A stretch of DNA of 64,000 nucleotides, from positions 1 to 64,000 of the forward strand of contig NZ_NISK01000002.1 of NCBI RefSeq assembly GCF_002205675.1. Direction: 5' to 3'. The DNA comes from Sphingopyxis bauzanensis (GTDB lineage: Bacteria; Pseudomonadota; Alphaproteobacteria; Sphingomonadales; Sphingomonadaceae). A program made the position numbers and the translations under genes. The notes under the pieces are model-generated. The model saw only the letters and a list, made by a program, of their open reading frames with translations, had not been told where the DNA came from and did no database searches. This document shows positions 1-7,647 of this stretch, in pieces. How positions within the stretch are numbered: the stretch's first letter is position 1; every line of letters begins with the position of its first letter.

Positions 1-200
1 ATATCGGGCGTCCCGGTCCATGGCCCAGTTACCCCACCGCACCGGCCTCATATCCGGTTCCTGTTCGTCAGCTCCGAGCTTTGCCTCCGGCTTCCTCCCC
101 ACCTCGCCTCGCGACGACGCAGTTGCCCTTGGCTAGCGGTTCCGTTCAGCCGGCCCGCAGAGGACTTGCACCTCCAACATCAACGCCATGCCTGGCACAC
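1..200 (-). mobile_element. Group II intron, 5' portion, running off the left edge
   Basis: On the minus strand the segment starts at position 200 with the group II intron 5' signature GTGTG. It continues with the GC-rich, hairpin-rich sequence I recognise as domain I of bacterial group II introns. Intron-exon pairing supports this. The last 7 exon bases (IBS1, 207-201, GTTCCTG) are complementary to CAGGAAC inside the intron (EBS1, 63-57). The adjacent exon CGCCT (212-208) is complementary to AGGCG in the intron (109-105), giving EBS2/IBS2. The 3' part and any reverse transcriptase would lie outside the window. The family assignment rests on memory of the sequence plus these pairings. Confidence 0.78.
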
Positions 201-272
201 CAGGAACAGGCGCTGCGGTCACGCAACGCCTTTTCGAACTTGGCCATCGTAGTGGTCGGCAGATCGGCCGCC
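201..272 (-). pseudogene. 5' exon of an ORF interrupted by the group II intron
   Basis: After the antitoxin gene, an ATG at about 282-280 overlaps its last codons in another frame and reads MPNRAADLPTTTMAKF..., running into the intron boundary at 200/201. In a DUF1778-type module this is the place of the toxin gene. Only about 27 codons precede the insertion and they do not clearly match a GNAT toxin, so the product is unidentified. Splicing could restore the gene; otherwise it is inactivated. Confidence 0.4.
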
Positions 273-581
273 CTATTCGGCATCCCTGAAGATATCCTTC
301 GTGACCTTCGCCGCACGCGTAAGATTGGGCACCTTCTTGCCCGGAGCCTCGATCGCAGCCCTGAAAGCCTCGAATGTCTCAACCGGCAAACTCGACAGGG
401 TCATGCGCTGCTTGACTTCCTGCGCACGAATGATGGCAGCCTGGCGAATAAAGTCTGCCTCCTGAAGGCCAGTCGCTGCAGCAGCCGCCCTGATCCGCTC
501 CTCGTCGGCGCGGTGCATCCGCACTTCCTTCCGCGCCTCCATCTTACCCGGCGTCGAGGCGACTGATTCCAGTGCAAACAT
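273..581 (-). CDS. DUF1778-type (TacA-like) antitoxin
   Basis: This is a small 102-residue protein with a ribbon-helix-helix-like N-terminus (KEVRMHRADEERIRAAAAAT, about residues 18-37) and a helical C-terminus containing LSSLPVETFEAF. That is the pattern of DUF1778/TacA antitoxins, which bind DNA as dimers and neutralise a GNAT acetyltransferase toxin. An internal ATG at 542 (MEARKEV) is an alternative start. The expected downstream toxin is cut by a group II intron after about 27 codons, so the module is probably orphaned unless the intron splices. Family assignment is fairly sure; partner identity is not. Confidence 0.65.
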   Translation of the reverse strand: MFALESVASTPGKMEARKEVRMHRADEERIRAAAAATGLQEADFIRQAAIIRAQEVKQRMTLSSLPVETFEAFRAAIEAPGKKVPNLTRAAKVTKDIFRDAE

Positions 582-1006
582 GCCAATTCCATTCCGTTAA
601 TTATGGACGGTCAATCGCCGTACATATCAATTGGATTAGAGCGCCGGATACGCGATCCAAAATAGCTTTCACCAGGCATCCGTTTTCTTGAACTCTCCAG
701 TGGTCAAATACTCACCGCGAGGCCGCTATTCGACGATGATAACTTGATCGACATTGCGGCTCGAAAAGCCGCTTCAGGCTGGCACAGCCAACGAAGGTCG
801 ACCGGACAACCTTCACCATATGGTTTCTTGGTCGGCGATACTTTCACAGGTTTACTTCATTCTCCCATCCTAGCGAGCATTTCGAACGCTTCGGCTGGCG
901 CTACACTGAGGAAACGACCTTTTTTGATCCGCTCGACACAAGTTCGCGTTGTTCGATTACCCTTCACCCTGCTCGACATGGGCACAGCCGCATGGGCGCG
1001 TACTCG
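582..1006. other. Intergenic stretch with no convincing gene
   Basis: This 425-bp stretch holds the degenerate DNA-binding fragment at 761-820. It also holds a possible 40-codon minus-strand ORF (979-857, MSSRVKGNRTTRTCVERIKK...) without a clear ribosome binding site. I see no RNA gene or terminator. Confidence 0.5.
761..820 (-). pseudogene. Relic of an excisionase/HTH-like C-terminus (left copy)
   Basis: On the minus strand the segment encodes VKVVRSTFVGCASLKRLFE, close to VKVGRSTFIRYASLKRLFE encoded at 59761-59820. The first 20 bp (761-780) are identical to 59761-59780. The peptide looks like the C-terminal end of a small MerR/excisionase-type helix-turn-helix protein (V-G-R-S-T-F-I-R-x-x-S-L). 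No start codon or full domain remains. It lies about 2.0 kb inside the left direct repeat, matching the geometry of the right copy. Confidence 0.55.
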
Positions 1007-1366
1007 CTATCGAGCCGTCGACTCCAATTCGGTCAGATCGATGATATGGCCTTCGGGATCTTCGATGGTAGCGCAGCGACCCCATTGCGTCATTCGTGGT
1101 CCGCGCACTAGGCGGCCGGCTCCGCCGGCGAGCGCCCGGCAGTGTTCATCGAGCTCGGCAACGGCGAACCCGAGCCTGAGCCCTCCCGTATGCGCGCTCT
1201 TTTCACTGCATGGATAGATTTCCAGAACGGCGCGTCCCGTATCGGACGCCATGTGAACCGGACCCGAGCCATGTTTCTCCGCTACGAAGCGTAGTCCGAA
1301 CTGGGCGTAAAAGGCCGCGAGACCTTTCGGATCATGCGCGCGAAGAACGAGAAGATTAAGCTGCAT
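1007..1366 (-). CDS. VOC/glyoxalase-family protein
   Basis: The 119-residue protein starts MQLNLLVLRAHDPKGLAAFY and contains the vicinal-oxygen-chelate pattern: an early beta strand, FYAQFGLRFV, and a late metal-site region IEDPEGHIIDL. These small proteins include glyoxalases, dioxygenases and antibiotic-binding proteins, and no substrate can be assigned. The ATG at 1366 is chosen over an upstream in-frame start because it places the gene just inside the 3' end of the XRE gene (1356-1904), a short overlap typical of an operon. Both genes lie outside the catabolic island. Confidence 0.7.
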   Translation of the reverse strand: MQLNLLVLRAHDPKGLAAFYAQFGLRFVAEKHGSGPVHMASDTGRAVLEIYPCSEKSAHTGGLRLGFAVAELDEHCRALAGGAGRLVRGPRMTQWGRCATIEDPEGHIIDLTELESTAR

Positions 1367-1904
1367 GCCGCACTCTCGCAATCCGGCGCACAGGATCGAC
1401 TGGTTCGATCGGCGCTTCAAAGGATGCAAAACGGGCGCGCAATTCCAACGTCCCTCCCATTGCTGCGAGGAAGTCCATCAATGTGCTGATCTTCATGTCC
1501 GCGCCATTTTCGATCTTGGATATGCGCGCCTGATCGAGATTCAGTGCTTTGGCCACATCATCCTGGGTTTCGCCAAGAAGATGTCGGAGTTCTTTCAGTC
1601 CGAGCGCATGAAATTTCGCATCCTTCCGCCATTGCGCAGCCAATTGCAGAACCCGCGCCCCGGCCTCGGCCGCCTTTCGATAGATTTCCTGCGGCCGCCC
1701 GCCAAAGCCGTTCTCGCGAACATAAAGTCCAAAGCCTAGCGATTTCTGCCAAAGGACATTGCTATGCATTCCATCGATCTCGAGATCGATCCACCATTCG
1801 CCTTCCGGTTTTGAAGGAGCATCGACCTCAACCGCGGCAGCGGCCTCGGATCGAAGCGCGTCAATAAATTCGACAATGTCCTTGGGAAGAGCTGGGTGGG
1901 TCAT
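1356..1904 (-). CDS. XRE-family helix-turn-helix protein
   Basis: This is a 182-residue protein. The C-terminal half holds an XRE/Cro-type helix-turn-helix (about residues 103-155; LGETQDDVAKALNLDQARIS, then KIENG, the usual recognition-helix ending). The N-terminal half (WWIDLEIDGMHSNVLWQKSL, FGLYVRENGFG) has no recognised fold. Such fusions occur as antitoxin or autoregulator components. A GGAG ribosome binding site precedes ATG 1904. It is followed by the overlapping VOC gene and preceded by a small hypothetical gene 142 bp away. No toxin is evident. Confidence 0.7.
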   Translation of the reverse strand: MTHPALPKDIVEFIDALRSEAAAAVEVDAPSKPEGEWWIDLEIDGMHSNVLWQKSLGFGLYVRENGFGGRPQEIYRKAAEAGARVLQLAAQWRKDAKFHALGLKELRHLLGETQDDVAKALNLDQARISKIENGADMKISTLMDFLAAMGGTLELRARFASFEAPIEPVDPVRRIARVRHAA

Positions 1905-2046
1905 AGCTCGATACTCCTCTGGCCGCTGTCAGCCTTGTCCAACAGAATGTTGTTCTTCAAATCGCAGATCAGGATCCCCCGCTGTCGCTGATGAAGCTAT
2001 TATGCCCCTTGCTGCGATAGCGCCGCAGATCCGCCCGCCCAGGAAC

Positions 2047-2250
2047 CTAGCGCTCGGCGTCCGTCCGCGGCGGATACATACGCCCGTCGTCAAAGGGGTA
2101 GCCGGCGTCGAATGCGATGCCCGAAAGTTCGTCCTCGACCTCGATCAGGACGCGGCCGAGAAGCGCAAAGGCCTCGTCCGCCGATCCGCACGCCGGTGCC
2201 GCCAGTAAGCGACGGAAAAATTCGTCAAGGCGTTGGGCTATCGATTTCAT
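2047..2250 (-). CDS. Small hypothetical protein
   Basis: The predicted 67-residue protein begins MKSIAQRLDEFFRRLLAAPA and ends with FDDGRMYPPRTDAER. It is mostly helical and acidic, with no signal peptide or membrane segment. I do not recognise a named domain. An in-frame ATG lies 7 codons upstream (2271), inside an AT-rich promoter-like stretch. It lies upstream of the XRE and VOC genes in the same orientation and may share their transcript, which would make it a candidate partner of the XRE protein. Confidence 0.5.
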   Translation of the reverse strand: MKSIAQRLDEFFRRLLAAPACGSADEAFALLGRVLIEVEDELSGIAFDAGYPFDDGRMYPPRTDAER

Positions 2251-2645
2251 GTTAAAAACGACATATGTCATTTATGACATGCTTGCAAGGGCATTGAGAC
2301 GTCCACTATACCGTGGTCAGGGGGATCAGAGGACTATATTTCATCTTAGCGTGGACTCTCGACAATATGATCGCCGAAACAACCGGGCACCTTTTTCATT
2401 TCTCCAAGTACGCGAAGCTGGCACGTTCGGTACGGCCTCGCTAGCGCGATTAGGCCGCTATCGTCGGGAAATTGAGAGGAAAACGATCGCAGTCCGCCCT
2501 TCTCCATGACTGCAATCGACGATTTGCAGAATTCCGATTGATCGCTAGCAACTGTGTCCATGCCAATTTTTCGGCAAATCGTCATGGACTTGGCTTCATT
2601 CCGCAACGCCCGGGCCTCTCTACAAATTTATCGGAGCAGTGTTTT
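2251..2645. other. AT-richer intergenic region, no gene seen
   Basis: The stretch is visibly lower in GC than the rest of the window. It contains the repeated pattern GACATATGTCATTTATGACA (2260-2279) just upstream of the small minus-strand gene, which could be an operator or promoter. The ORFs crossing it have no family signature. Confidence 0.4.
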
Positions 2646-2792
2646 ATGAGGAGATTATGCGTCGCGGCTTCCGCAATGGCTTTGGCACTTCCTTGTGATG
2701 CGACCGCTCAGGCGTTCGGTGTCGATCTCGGCGAGAATATTCAAAAACTTGAAACCAAAGTTATAGCGCCGGATGCCATCGGAAAAAGATAG
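2646..2792 (+). CDS. Short ORF with a signal-peptide-like start, ending in the direct repeat
   Basis: The ORF encodes 48 residues starting MRRLCVAASAMALALPCDAT with an AQA-like cleavage site, so it looks like the N-terminus of an exported protein. A GGAGCA sequence lies upstream of ATG 2646. The last nine codons fall inside the 108-bp attachment-site repeat that begins at 2767. The simplest reading is a gene truncated by integration and given a new stop codon. The rest of the protein is not in the window. Confidence 0.4.
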   Translation: MRRLCVAASAMALALPCDATAQAFGVDLGENIQKLETKVIAPDAIGKR

Positions 2793-2874
2793 GCAATACA
2801 CCGCATTTTTCTGCGGCTTTCAAAGACAATGTCGGACGATGTCGGATGAAATCTTGGAGCGGGTAGCGGGAATC
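2767..2874. repeat. Left attachment-site direct repeat (att), including the tRNA-Gly 3' end
   Basis: This 108-bp segment matches 62001-62108 without gaps, with 5 mismatches, all in the first 51 bp; 2818-2874 (57 bp) is identical to 62052-62108. Bases 2855-2874 repeat the last 20 nt of the tRNA-Gly, including CCA. With the integrase next to the right copy, this marks the far end of a tRNA-integrated element. Homology upstream of the tRNA fragment is unusually long for a simple attB. Confidence 0.88.
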
Positions 2875-3160
2875 CAAGGTTTTCGTTAGCCTTTGGGTTT
2901 ATTTAGCTTTATTTTTCCTACCCGATGGCGTGGCCCCCAAACTGGCCCCCACCTGCTTTCGTGTCACGGGTTCGGTTCCCAAAGTGGGAATGCTTGACCG
3001 ACGCAATTCGCAATCTGCCGCGCACAGCATCCTAGATTCTGTAAGGATTCTTATCAAGTTAGAATTCCAAAACCTTTCGCTCCTCAACAAACGCCGTCGG
3101 CTCGCGTAAGCGCCTTCCGCTCCATGCCCGCGAAGTCTTTTTTCCTTTTTGCCATCGCAC
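2875..3160. other. Left terminal non-coding end of the island
   Basis: This is 286 bp between the attachment repeat and the first catabolic gene. It is AT-rich near 2880-2920 and holds two copies of TGGCCCCCA (2931-2939 and 2943-2951), also found beside the right attachment site, so it is probably the distal integrase arm region. No gene is seen. Confidence 0.55.
2931..2951. promoter_or_regulatory. Candidate integrase arm-type sites, left end
   Basis: Two direct copies of TGGCCCCCA lie 57 bp inside the left repeat. The same core occurs repeatedly at 61911-61975 beside the integrase. Tyrosine integrases bind short arm-type repeats on both sides of attP, and the position fits. Binding itself is inference. 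Confidence 0.45.
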
Positions 3161-4366
3161 CTAGGCGTCAGCCCGGCCGATGATCGCGATCGACGACACA
3201 TTCTGGTTCGGCATCCCGCCGAGATTGTGGCTGAGCGCGAACACCGGGCTGTCCTGTCGCTGCCGCTCGCCGGCGCGGCCCAGTATTTGGAGGTAATTCT
3301 CGTAGATCATCCGCAGTCCCGACGCGCCGATCGGGTGGCCGAAGCATTTCAGCCCGCCGTCGATCTGGCATGGGATGGGGCCGTCGGCGTCGTAAAAGCC
3401 GTCGAGCACGTCGCGCCAGCCTTCGCCTTCCTTGGAGATGTGCAGATCCTCCATCGTCACCAACTCGGTGACCGAGAAACAGTCATGCACCTCGATCAGG
3501 CTCAGCTGCGCGCGCGGATCGGTGATCCCCGCCTCGTCATAGGCCTTGGTCGCGGCGACGCGCGTGGTGTGGAAATAGCTGCCGTTCCACCCCTGCGCCT
3601 GCATTTCCCAGCCGTTCGACGTCGCGAGCTGGAGTGCCTTGACCGTGACGATGTCGGTTTTGCCGAGCGCGCGCGCGATTTCGGGCGTGGTGACGATCGC
3701 GCACGCCGCGCCGTCGCTGACGCCGCAGCAGTCGAACAGCCCCAGCGGTTCGGCGATCATCGGCGCGTTCAGCACCTGATCCATCGTCACCGCCTTTTGC
3801 AGATGCGCCTTGGGATTTTTCGCGCCATTGGCGTGGCTCTTGACCGAAACATGCGCCATCGCGCGCTTCAGGTCGTCCTTGCCGACGCCGTGGACGCCGC
3901 GATAGGCGCTCGCAAGCTGGGCGAAATTGCCCGGCGCCGACCCCGTGATGCCGACCATGTCGTGCGTCGTCCCGCGCGTGCGGACCGGCAGCCCGCCATA
4001 GCCGGTGTCCTTGAGCTTCTCCGCCCCCATCGCGAGCGCGATATCGCACGCGCCCGAGGCGACCGCATAGACCGCGCCGCGAAAGCTCTCGGTCCCGCTC
4101 GCGCAATAATTCTCGACCTTGGTGACGCCGATGTCGGGCAGGCGCAGCGCCACCGCGAGCGGGATGCCGCTCGGCCCGATATTCTGCGCGTCGAATGCGG
4201 CGCCGAGCCACGCGGCGTCGATCTGGCTCGCCTCGATCCCGGCGTCGGCCATCGCCTCCTCATAGGCCTCGAGCATCAGCTGATCCTCGTCCTTGTCCCA
4301 GCGTTCGCCGAACTTGGCACAGCCCATGCCCAGAATGGCGACCTTGTCGCGGATACCCTTGGCCAT
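3161..4366 (-). CDS. Thiolase (acetyl-CoA acetyltransferase / SCPx-type)
   Basis: A 401-residue thiolase-superfamily enzyme expected to cleave a 3-ketoacyl-CoA with CoA. All catalytic motifs are present: nucleophile Cys88 in ENYCASGTES, HDCF at about 294-297, and CFGHPIGASG at about 341-350. The type is SCP2/SCPx-like rather than FadA-like, a group linked to branched-chain and sterol side-chain thiolysis. ATG 4366 follows AGGAGATTGAAG; a TTG two codons upstream is possible. It is the last gene of a tightly coupled unit SDR-MaoC-HMGS/OB-thiolase, which together could run hydration, oxidation and cleavage. Confidence 0.88.
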   Translation of the reverse strand: MAKGIRDKVAILGMGCAKFGERWDKDEDQLMLEAYEEAMADAGIEASQIDAAWLGAAFDAQNIGPSGIPLAVALRLPDIGVTKVENYCASGTESFRGAVYAVASGACDIALAMGAEKLKDTGYGGLPVRTRGTTHDMVGITGSAPGNFAQLASAYRGVHGVGKDDLKRAMAHVSVKSHANGAKNPKAHLQKAVTMDQVLNAPMIAEPLGLFDCCGVSDGAACAIVTTPEIARALGKTDIVTVKALQLATSNGWEMQAQGWNGSYFHTTRVAATKAYDEAGITDPRAQLSLIEVHDCFSVTELVTMEDLHISKEGEGWRDVLDGFYDADGPIPCQIDGGLKCFGHPIGASGLRMIYENYLQILGRAGERQRQDSPVFALSHNLGGMPNQNVSSIAIIGRADA

Positions 4367-4379
4367 CTTCAATCTCCTG

Positions 4380-5819
4380 TCAGAAAGCCGGCGCGGCCTT
4401 CCAGAAATACCGCCGGAAACCGCGATTCTCGTCGAACGCCTTGATGCGGAACATCATCCGCAGATCGGCGCCGACATCCAGCGCGTCACCCGCGAAATCG
4501 GTGAATTCGGTCATCATCCGTCCGCCGCCGACAAAGTCGATATTGCCATAATAGCTCGGCGGGTCTGGCGAATAGGTCAGCGCGTCGGCGGTCCAGGTCA
4601 TCACCTTCGCCGGCACCTCGGCGAGTGGATAATCCTCCTGCGTGCCGACGGTATGGTCGTTGGCGTTGACGCTCACCTCGCTCTTCGGGAACTGCACCGT
4701 CCCGGTCTTGGCGCAGCGCCCGCCGACGAGGCCGAGCACCGCCTTGCGATTGCGCCACAATGCGGTCAGCGCGGTCTTGCTGTCATGCTCGGCGCGCGCG
4801 CCGCGCTCGAGCTGGAGCAACCCGCGATGGAAGAGATATTTGGCGTAATTGTTCGACTCGATCCGCCGCGCCAGCCAGCCCGACACGCCGAGCCGCGGCT
4901 TCACCGATCCAATCGCGGCGGTGACCTCGAACAACAGCAGGTCGCAGCCTTGGCCGAAGCTCGCGAGCAGGATGCGTTCGCCCGCCTGGGCGCTTTCGAG
5001 CGCCGCCGCCAGCATCACCAGCGCATGCGCCGCGCCGGCATGCCCCAGGGTCGCGCCGAGCGAATCGGCGACCGCTCCCTCGCCGATGCCGGCCTTCTTG
5101 GCGAGCATTTCGGGCACGCCCCTGACCGCGACGGGGACGAGGAAATCGTCGATCGCTCCGCCCTCGAGGCCGGCCTTCTCAAGCAGCGCCGCGATCGCGG
5201 GGTTCATGATCCGCGCGAAGCCCTCGTCGCGGACCCAGCGCGCTTCCCAGTCATAGTCGTGCGCCTCGCCCGTCTCGCGAAAATGGTCGACGAAGTCCAT
5301 CGTGACGCTGTGGCTCGCGATCAGCGTCGCGATCGGCGTGCCGGTGCCGACGATCACCGCCGCGGCGGCATCGCCGCTCGTCATCTCGCGCTCGGACGCA
5401 GGCTTGGGCGTCGCGATTTCCGCCGCCGTCACCAGCGTCGTCTCGTTCCCGCCAAGCGCCGCGAGCAGCGCCGAGGTTGCCGCGCGCTGCGATCCCGCAA
5501 TATCGATCGCGCCGACCGCGTCGGGCAGGTTCAGCGCCTCCTTGACGATGCCGGCATTCTGGCGGTCGGCAAACGGGAGCGTGGTCGAGGCGATGGCGAC
5601 GCGCTGCACGCTCGCGCGGTCGATGCCCTGGAGCGCATCGCGCGCGGCCTCGAGCGCCATGGTGACGCTGTCCTCGTCCCAATTGGCAACCGCCTTTTCC
5701 CCCTTGGCAAGCCCGCGCAGGCCGCCGGCGAACCAGCTGTTCGTCGCATGGATCGCGCTGCGCTGCAGCCGGGTGATCGGCACATAGGCGCCGAAGGACA
5801 GGATTCCGAACTCGCTCAT
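4380..5819 (-). CDS. HMG-CoA-synthase-like protein fused to a DUF35 OB-fold domain
   Basis: A 479-residue protein. Residues about 1-330 have the thiolase/HMG-CoA synthase fold (YVPITRLQR, SGDAAAAVIV, TLGHAGAAHAL). About 350-479 is a DUF35-type OB-fold (TGTVQFPKSEV, DFVGGGRMMTEFTDF) in which the usual four-Cys zinc ribbon is reduced to one Cys. The usual nucleophile region (ACKAGTAA in archaeal HMG-CoA synthases) reads GSQRAATSA, so Gln111 appears to replace Cys. That suggests decarboxylase, aldolase-like or non-catalytic activity. The start overlaps the MaoC stop (ATGA), and the thiolase follows 14 bp later, so the two may form a complex. Confidence 0.72.
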   Translation of the reverse strand: MSEFGILSFGAYVPITRLQRSAIHATNSWFAGGLRGLAKGEKAVANWDEDSVTMALEAARDALQGIDRASVQRVAIASTTLPFADRQNAGIVKEALNLPDAVGAIDIAGSQRAATSALLAALGGNETTLVTAAEIATPKPASEREMTSGDAAAAVIVGTGTPIATLIASHSVTMDFVDHFRETGEAHDYDWEARWVRDEGFARIMNPAIAALLEKAGLEGGAIDDFLVPVAVRGVPEMLAKKAGIGEGAVADSLGATLGHAGAAHALVMLAAALESAQAGERILLASFGQGCDLLLFEVTAAIGSVKPRLGVSGWLARRIESNNYAKYLFHRGLLQLERGARAEHDSKTALTALWRNRKAVLGLVGGRCAKTGTVQFPKSEVSVNANDHTVGTQEDYPLAEVPAKVMTWTADALTYSPDPPSYYGNIDFVGGGRMMTEFTDFAGDALDVGADLRMMFRIKAFDENRGFRRYFWKAAPAF

Positions 5820-6652
5820 GCCGTCTCCGCATAGCCGTTAGTGAAGATAATCTTGTCGCGCTCGACGACGCGGGCGCGGAAGGCGAGCTTGCCATCCTGT
5901 TCGTCCCAGATCGAGGTCTCGATCGTCTCGCCGGGATAGACCGGCGACGAAAAACGACCGTCGAGCCGTTTGAGGCGCACCGGGTCATTGCCGCAGCGCG
6001 CGGCGAGCAGCGCCCGCCCGATCACGCCATAGGTCGCGAGTCCGTGCAGGATCGGCGCGTCGAAGCCGCCGGCTTTGGCGACATCGGGGTCGATGTGCAG
6101 CGGGTTCAGGTCGCCCGACAGCCGATAAATTTGCGCCTGGTTCGCCGCGGTGGTCAGCGTCACGACATCATCGGGTGTCCGGTCGGGAATGGCGTGCGGC
6201 ACGGGCGCACCCTCCGCCGATCCGCCAAAGCCGCCGTCGCCGCGCAGGAAGGTCATCGCGCGCGATGTCGCCAGATGCACGCCCGCGCCGTCGTGGATCT
6301 CGCGCGTCACCATCGCGAGCGCACCCTTGTCGGCGCCCTTGTCATAGAGCGCTTCGATGCGGGTCGAGCCGACGATCTCGCCCGCGACCGGCAGGGCTGC
6401 GTGGAGGATCGTCGATTGCTCGCCGTGCAATATCTTCTGCCAGTTCGCGCCCAGCGCCGGGTCGCGCCAGATGAAGCCGGGATAACCGAGCGTCACCGCC
6501 ATCGTCGGCAGCGCCTGCAGCCGTTCCTCGAACAGGAAGTCGAGTTCGCTCGCCCCGATGCCGAGCGCGTAGAGGATCGTATCGCGCGGGGTCAGCACCT
6601 GCCGCGTGACGATCGGCGGCATCGAGAGCAGCTTGTCGGGGTCGATCGCCAT
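5816..6652 (-). CDS. MaoC-family enoyl-CoA hydratase (double hotdog, MFE-2 hydratase type)
   Basis: A 278-residue double-hotdog protein resembling the hydratase-2 part of peroxisomal MFE-2. The N-terminal half carries FIWRDPALGANW and LHGEQS. The C-terminal half carries the hydratase-2 motif YRLSGDLNPLHIDPDVAKAG (about 176-195; Asp and His catalytic) and PILHGLATYG. It should hydrate trans-2-enoyl-CoA to (R)-3-hydroxyacyl-CoA. Its ATG (6652) overlaps the SDR stop as TGATG, and its stop overlaps the next start, so translation is coupled. The upstream SDR is the matching MFE-2-type dehydrogenase, so a two-gene version of MFE-2 is encoded here. Confidence 0.88.
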   Translation of the reverse strand: MAIDPDKLLSMPPIVTRQVLTPRDTILYALGIGASELDFLFEERLQALPTMAVTLGYPGFIWRDPALGANWQKILHGEQSTILHAALPVAGEIVGSTRIEALYDKGADKGALAMVTREIHDGAGVHLATSRAMTFLRGDGGFGGSAEGAPVPHAIPDRTPDDVVTLTTAANQAQIYRLSGDLNPLHIDPDVAKAGGFDAPILHGLATYGVIGRALLAARCGNDPVRLKRLDGRFSSPVYPGETIETSIWDEQDGKLAFRARVVERDKIIFTNGYAETA

Positions 6653-7566
6653 CAGATCGGGTCGTAGCCGAAGACGTCCCCCGACCGCTCGGCCGGGTTC
6701 GCAAAGCTCCCCCGGAACGCCGGCAGCATCTCCTCGGCGATCGCCTGCGCGGTCCAGCCCTCGTTCTTCTGCATCGAGCGGATCGGCCGCGGTTTCGAAA
6801 ACAGGAAAATCTCGTTCTTGCGCACCCCGAAGACCTGGTTCGACACCTCCTGCGACGCGTCGCTCGCCAGGAAGGCCACGAGCGGCGCGATCTTGTCGGC
6901 GGTCATCGTCTTCATGCGCTCGATGCGCAGCGCCTCGGCCTCGTTGGTCGCGGGGATCGTCGCGATCAACCGGCTCCACGCGAAGGGCGCGATGCAGTTC
7001 GAGCGCACCCCGGCGCGCGCCATGTCGAGCGCGATCGACTGCGAAAGCCCGACGATGCCCAGCTTCGCCGCCGAATAATTTGCCTGGCCGAAATTGCCGA
7101 TCAGCCCACTCGTCGAGGTAAAGTGGATGAAGCTGCCCGACTGCTGGTCGCGAAAGTACGGCGTCGCCGCCTTCGACACGTTGAAGCAGCCGTTGAGGTG
7201 GACGTCGATCACCGCGTTCCAATCCTCATGGCTCATCTTGTGCCAGATGCGGTCGCGCAGGATGCCGGCATTGTTCACCACCGCGTCGATGCGGCCGAAG
7301 CTCTGCACCGCATCCTCGATGATGCTCGCCGCGCCCTTGGGGTCCGAGACGCTGGCGCCGTTTGCCAGCGCCTTGCCGCCGGCGGCCTTGATGTCGTTCA
7401 CGGTTTCCTGCGCGGGGGAGATGTCGGCGCCTTCGCCGTCGGCGCTGCCGCCTAGATCGTTGACGACGACCGATGCGCCTTCCTTGGCGCACAGCAGCGC
7501 GATCTCGCGGCCGACGCCGCGCCCCGCCCCGGTCACCGCGACCACCCGTTCGCTCAACAAACCCAT
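6652..7566 (-). CDS. MFE-2/17beta-HSD4-type short-chain dehydrogenase
   Basis: A 304-residue SDR with the NAD-binding motif TGAGRGVG (about 12-19), the MFE-2 signature VVVNDLGGSADGEG, NNAG, and the catalytic YSAAK. It likely oxidises (R)-3-hydroxyacyl-CoA to the 3-keto ester. A C-terminal extension (FSKPRPIRSMQKNEGW onward) is typical of MFE-2-like bacterial proteins. ATG 7566 is preceded by AGGAG at good spacing; a GTG one codon earlier is possible. First gene of the coupled unit 7566 to 3161, 81 bp downstream of an ACAD. Confidence 0.88.
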   Translation of the reverse strand: MGLLSERVVAVTGAGRGVGREIALLCAKEGASVVVNDLGGSADGEGADISPAQETVNDIKAAGGKALANGASVSDPKGAASIIEDAVQSFGRIDAVVNNAGILRDRIWHKMSHEDWNAVIDVHLNGCFNVSKAATPYFRDQQSGSFIHFTSTSGLIGNFGQANYSAAKLGIVGLSQSIALDMARAGVRSNCIAPFAWSRLIATIPATNEAEALRIERMKTMTADKIAPLVAFLASDASQEVSNQVFGVRKNEIFLFSKPRPIRSMQKNEGWTAQAIAEEMLPAFRGSFANPAERSGDVFGYDPI

Positions 7567-7647
7567 CACTCATCGCTCCTTATTCGGACCATCGAAGACC
7601 AGCTCGCGATGATCAGGCCAAACTGGCGGGGTGCGTCGTCCCACCGT

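Noticed and set aside
2767..2874. A second functional tRNA-Gly gene at the left repeat
   Set aside because: Only the last 20 nt of the tRNA are present; sequence after 2874 does not continue the cloverleaf.
3149..4444. Long plus-strand ORF of 431 codons opposite the thiolase gene
   Set aside because: It is rich in Arg, Ala and His without domains; the minus-strand thiolase has full catalytic motifs, so this is an antisense shadow of a high-GC gene.
4293..5834. Plus-strand ORF of 513 codons opposite the HMGS/OB gene
   Set aside because: Antisense shadow; no recognisable domain and composition typical of reverse-frame high-GC coding DNA.
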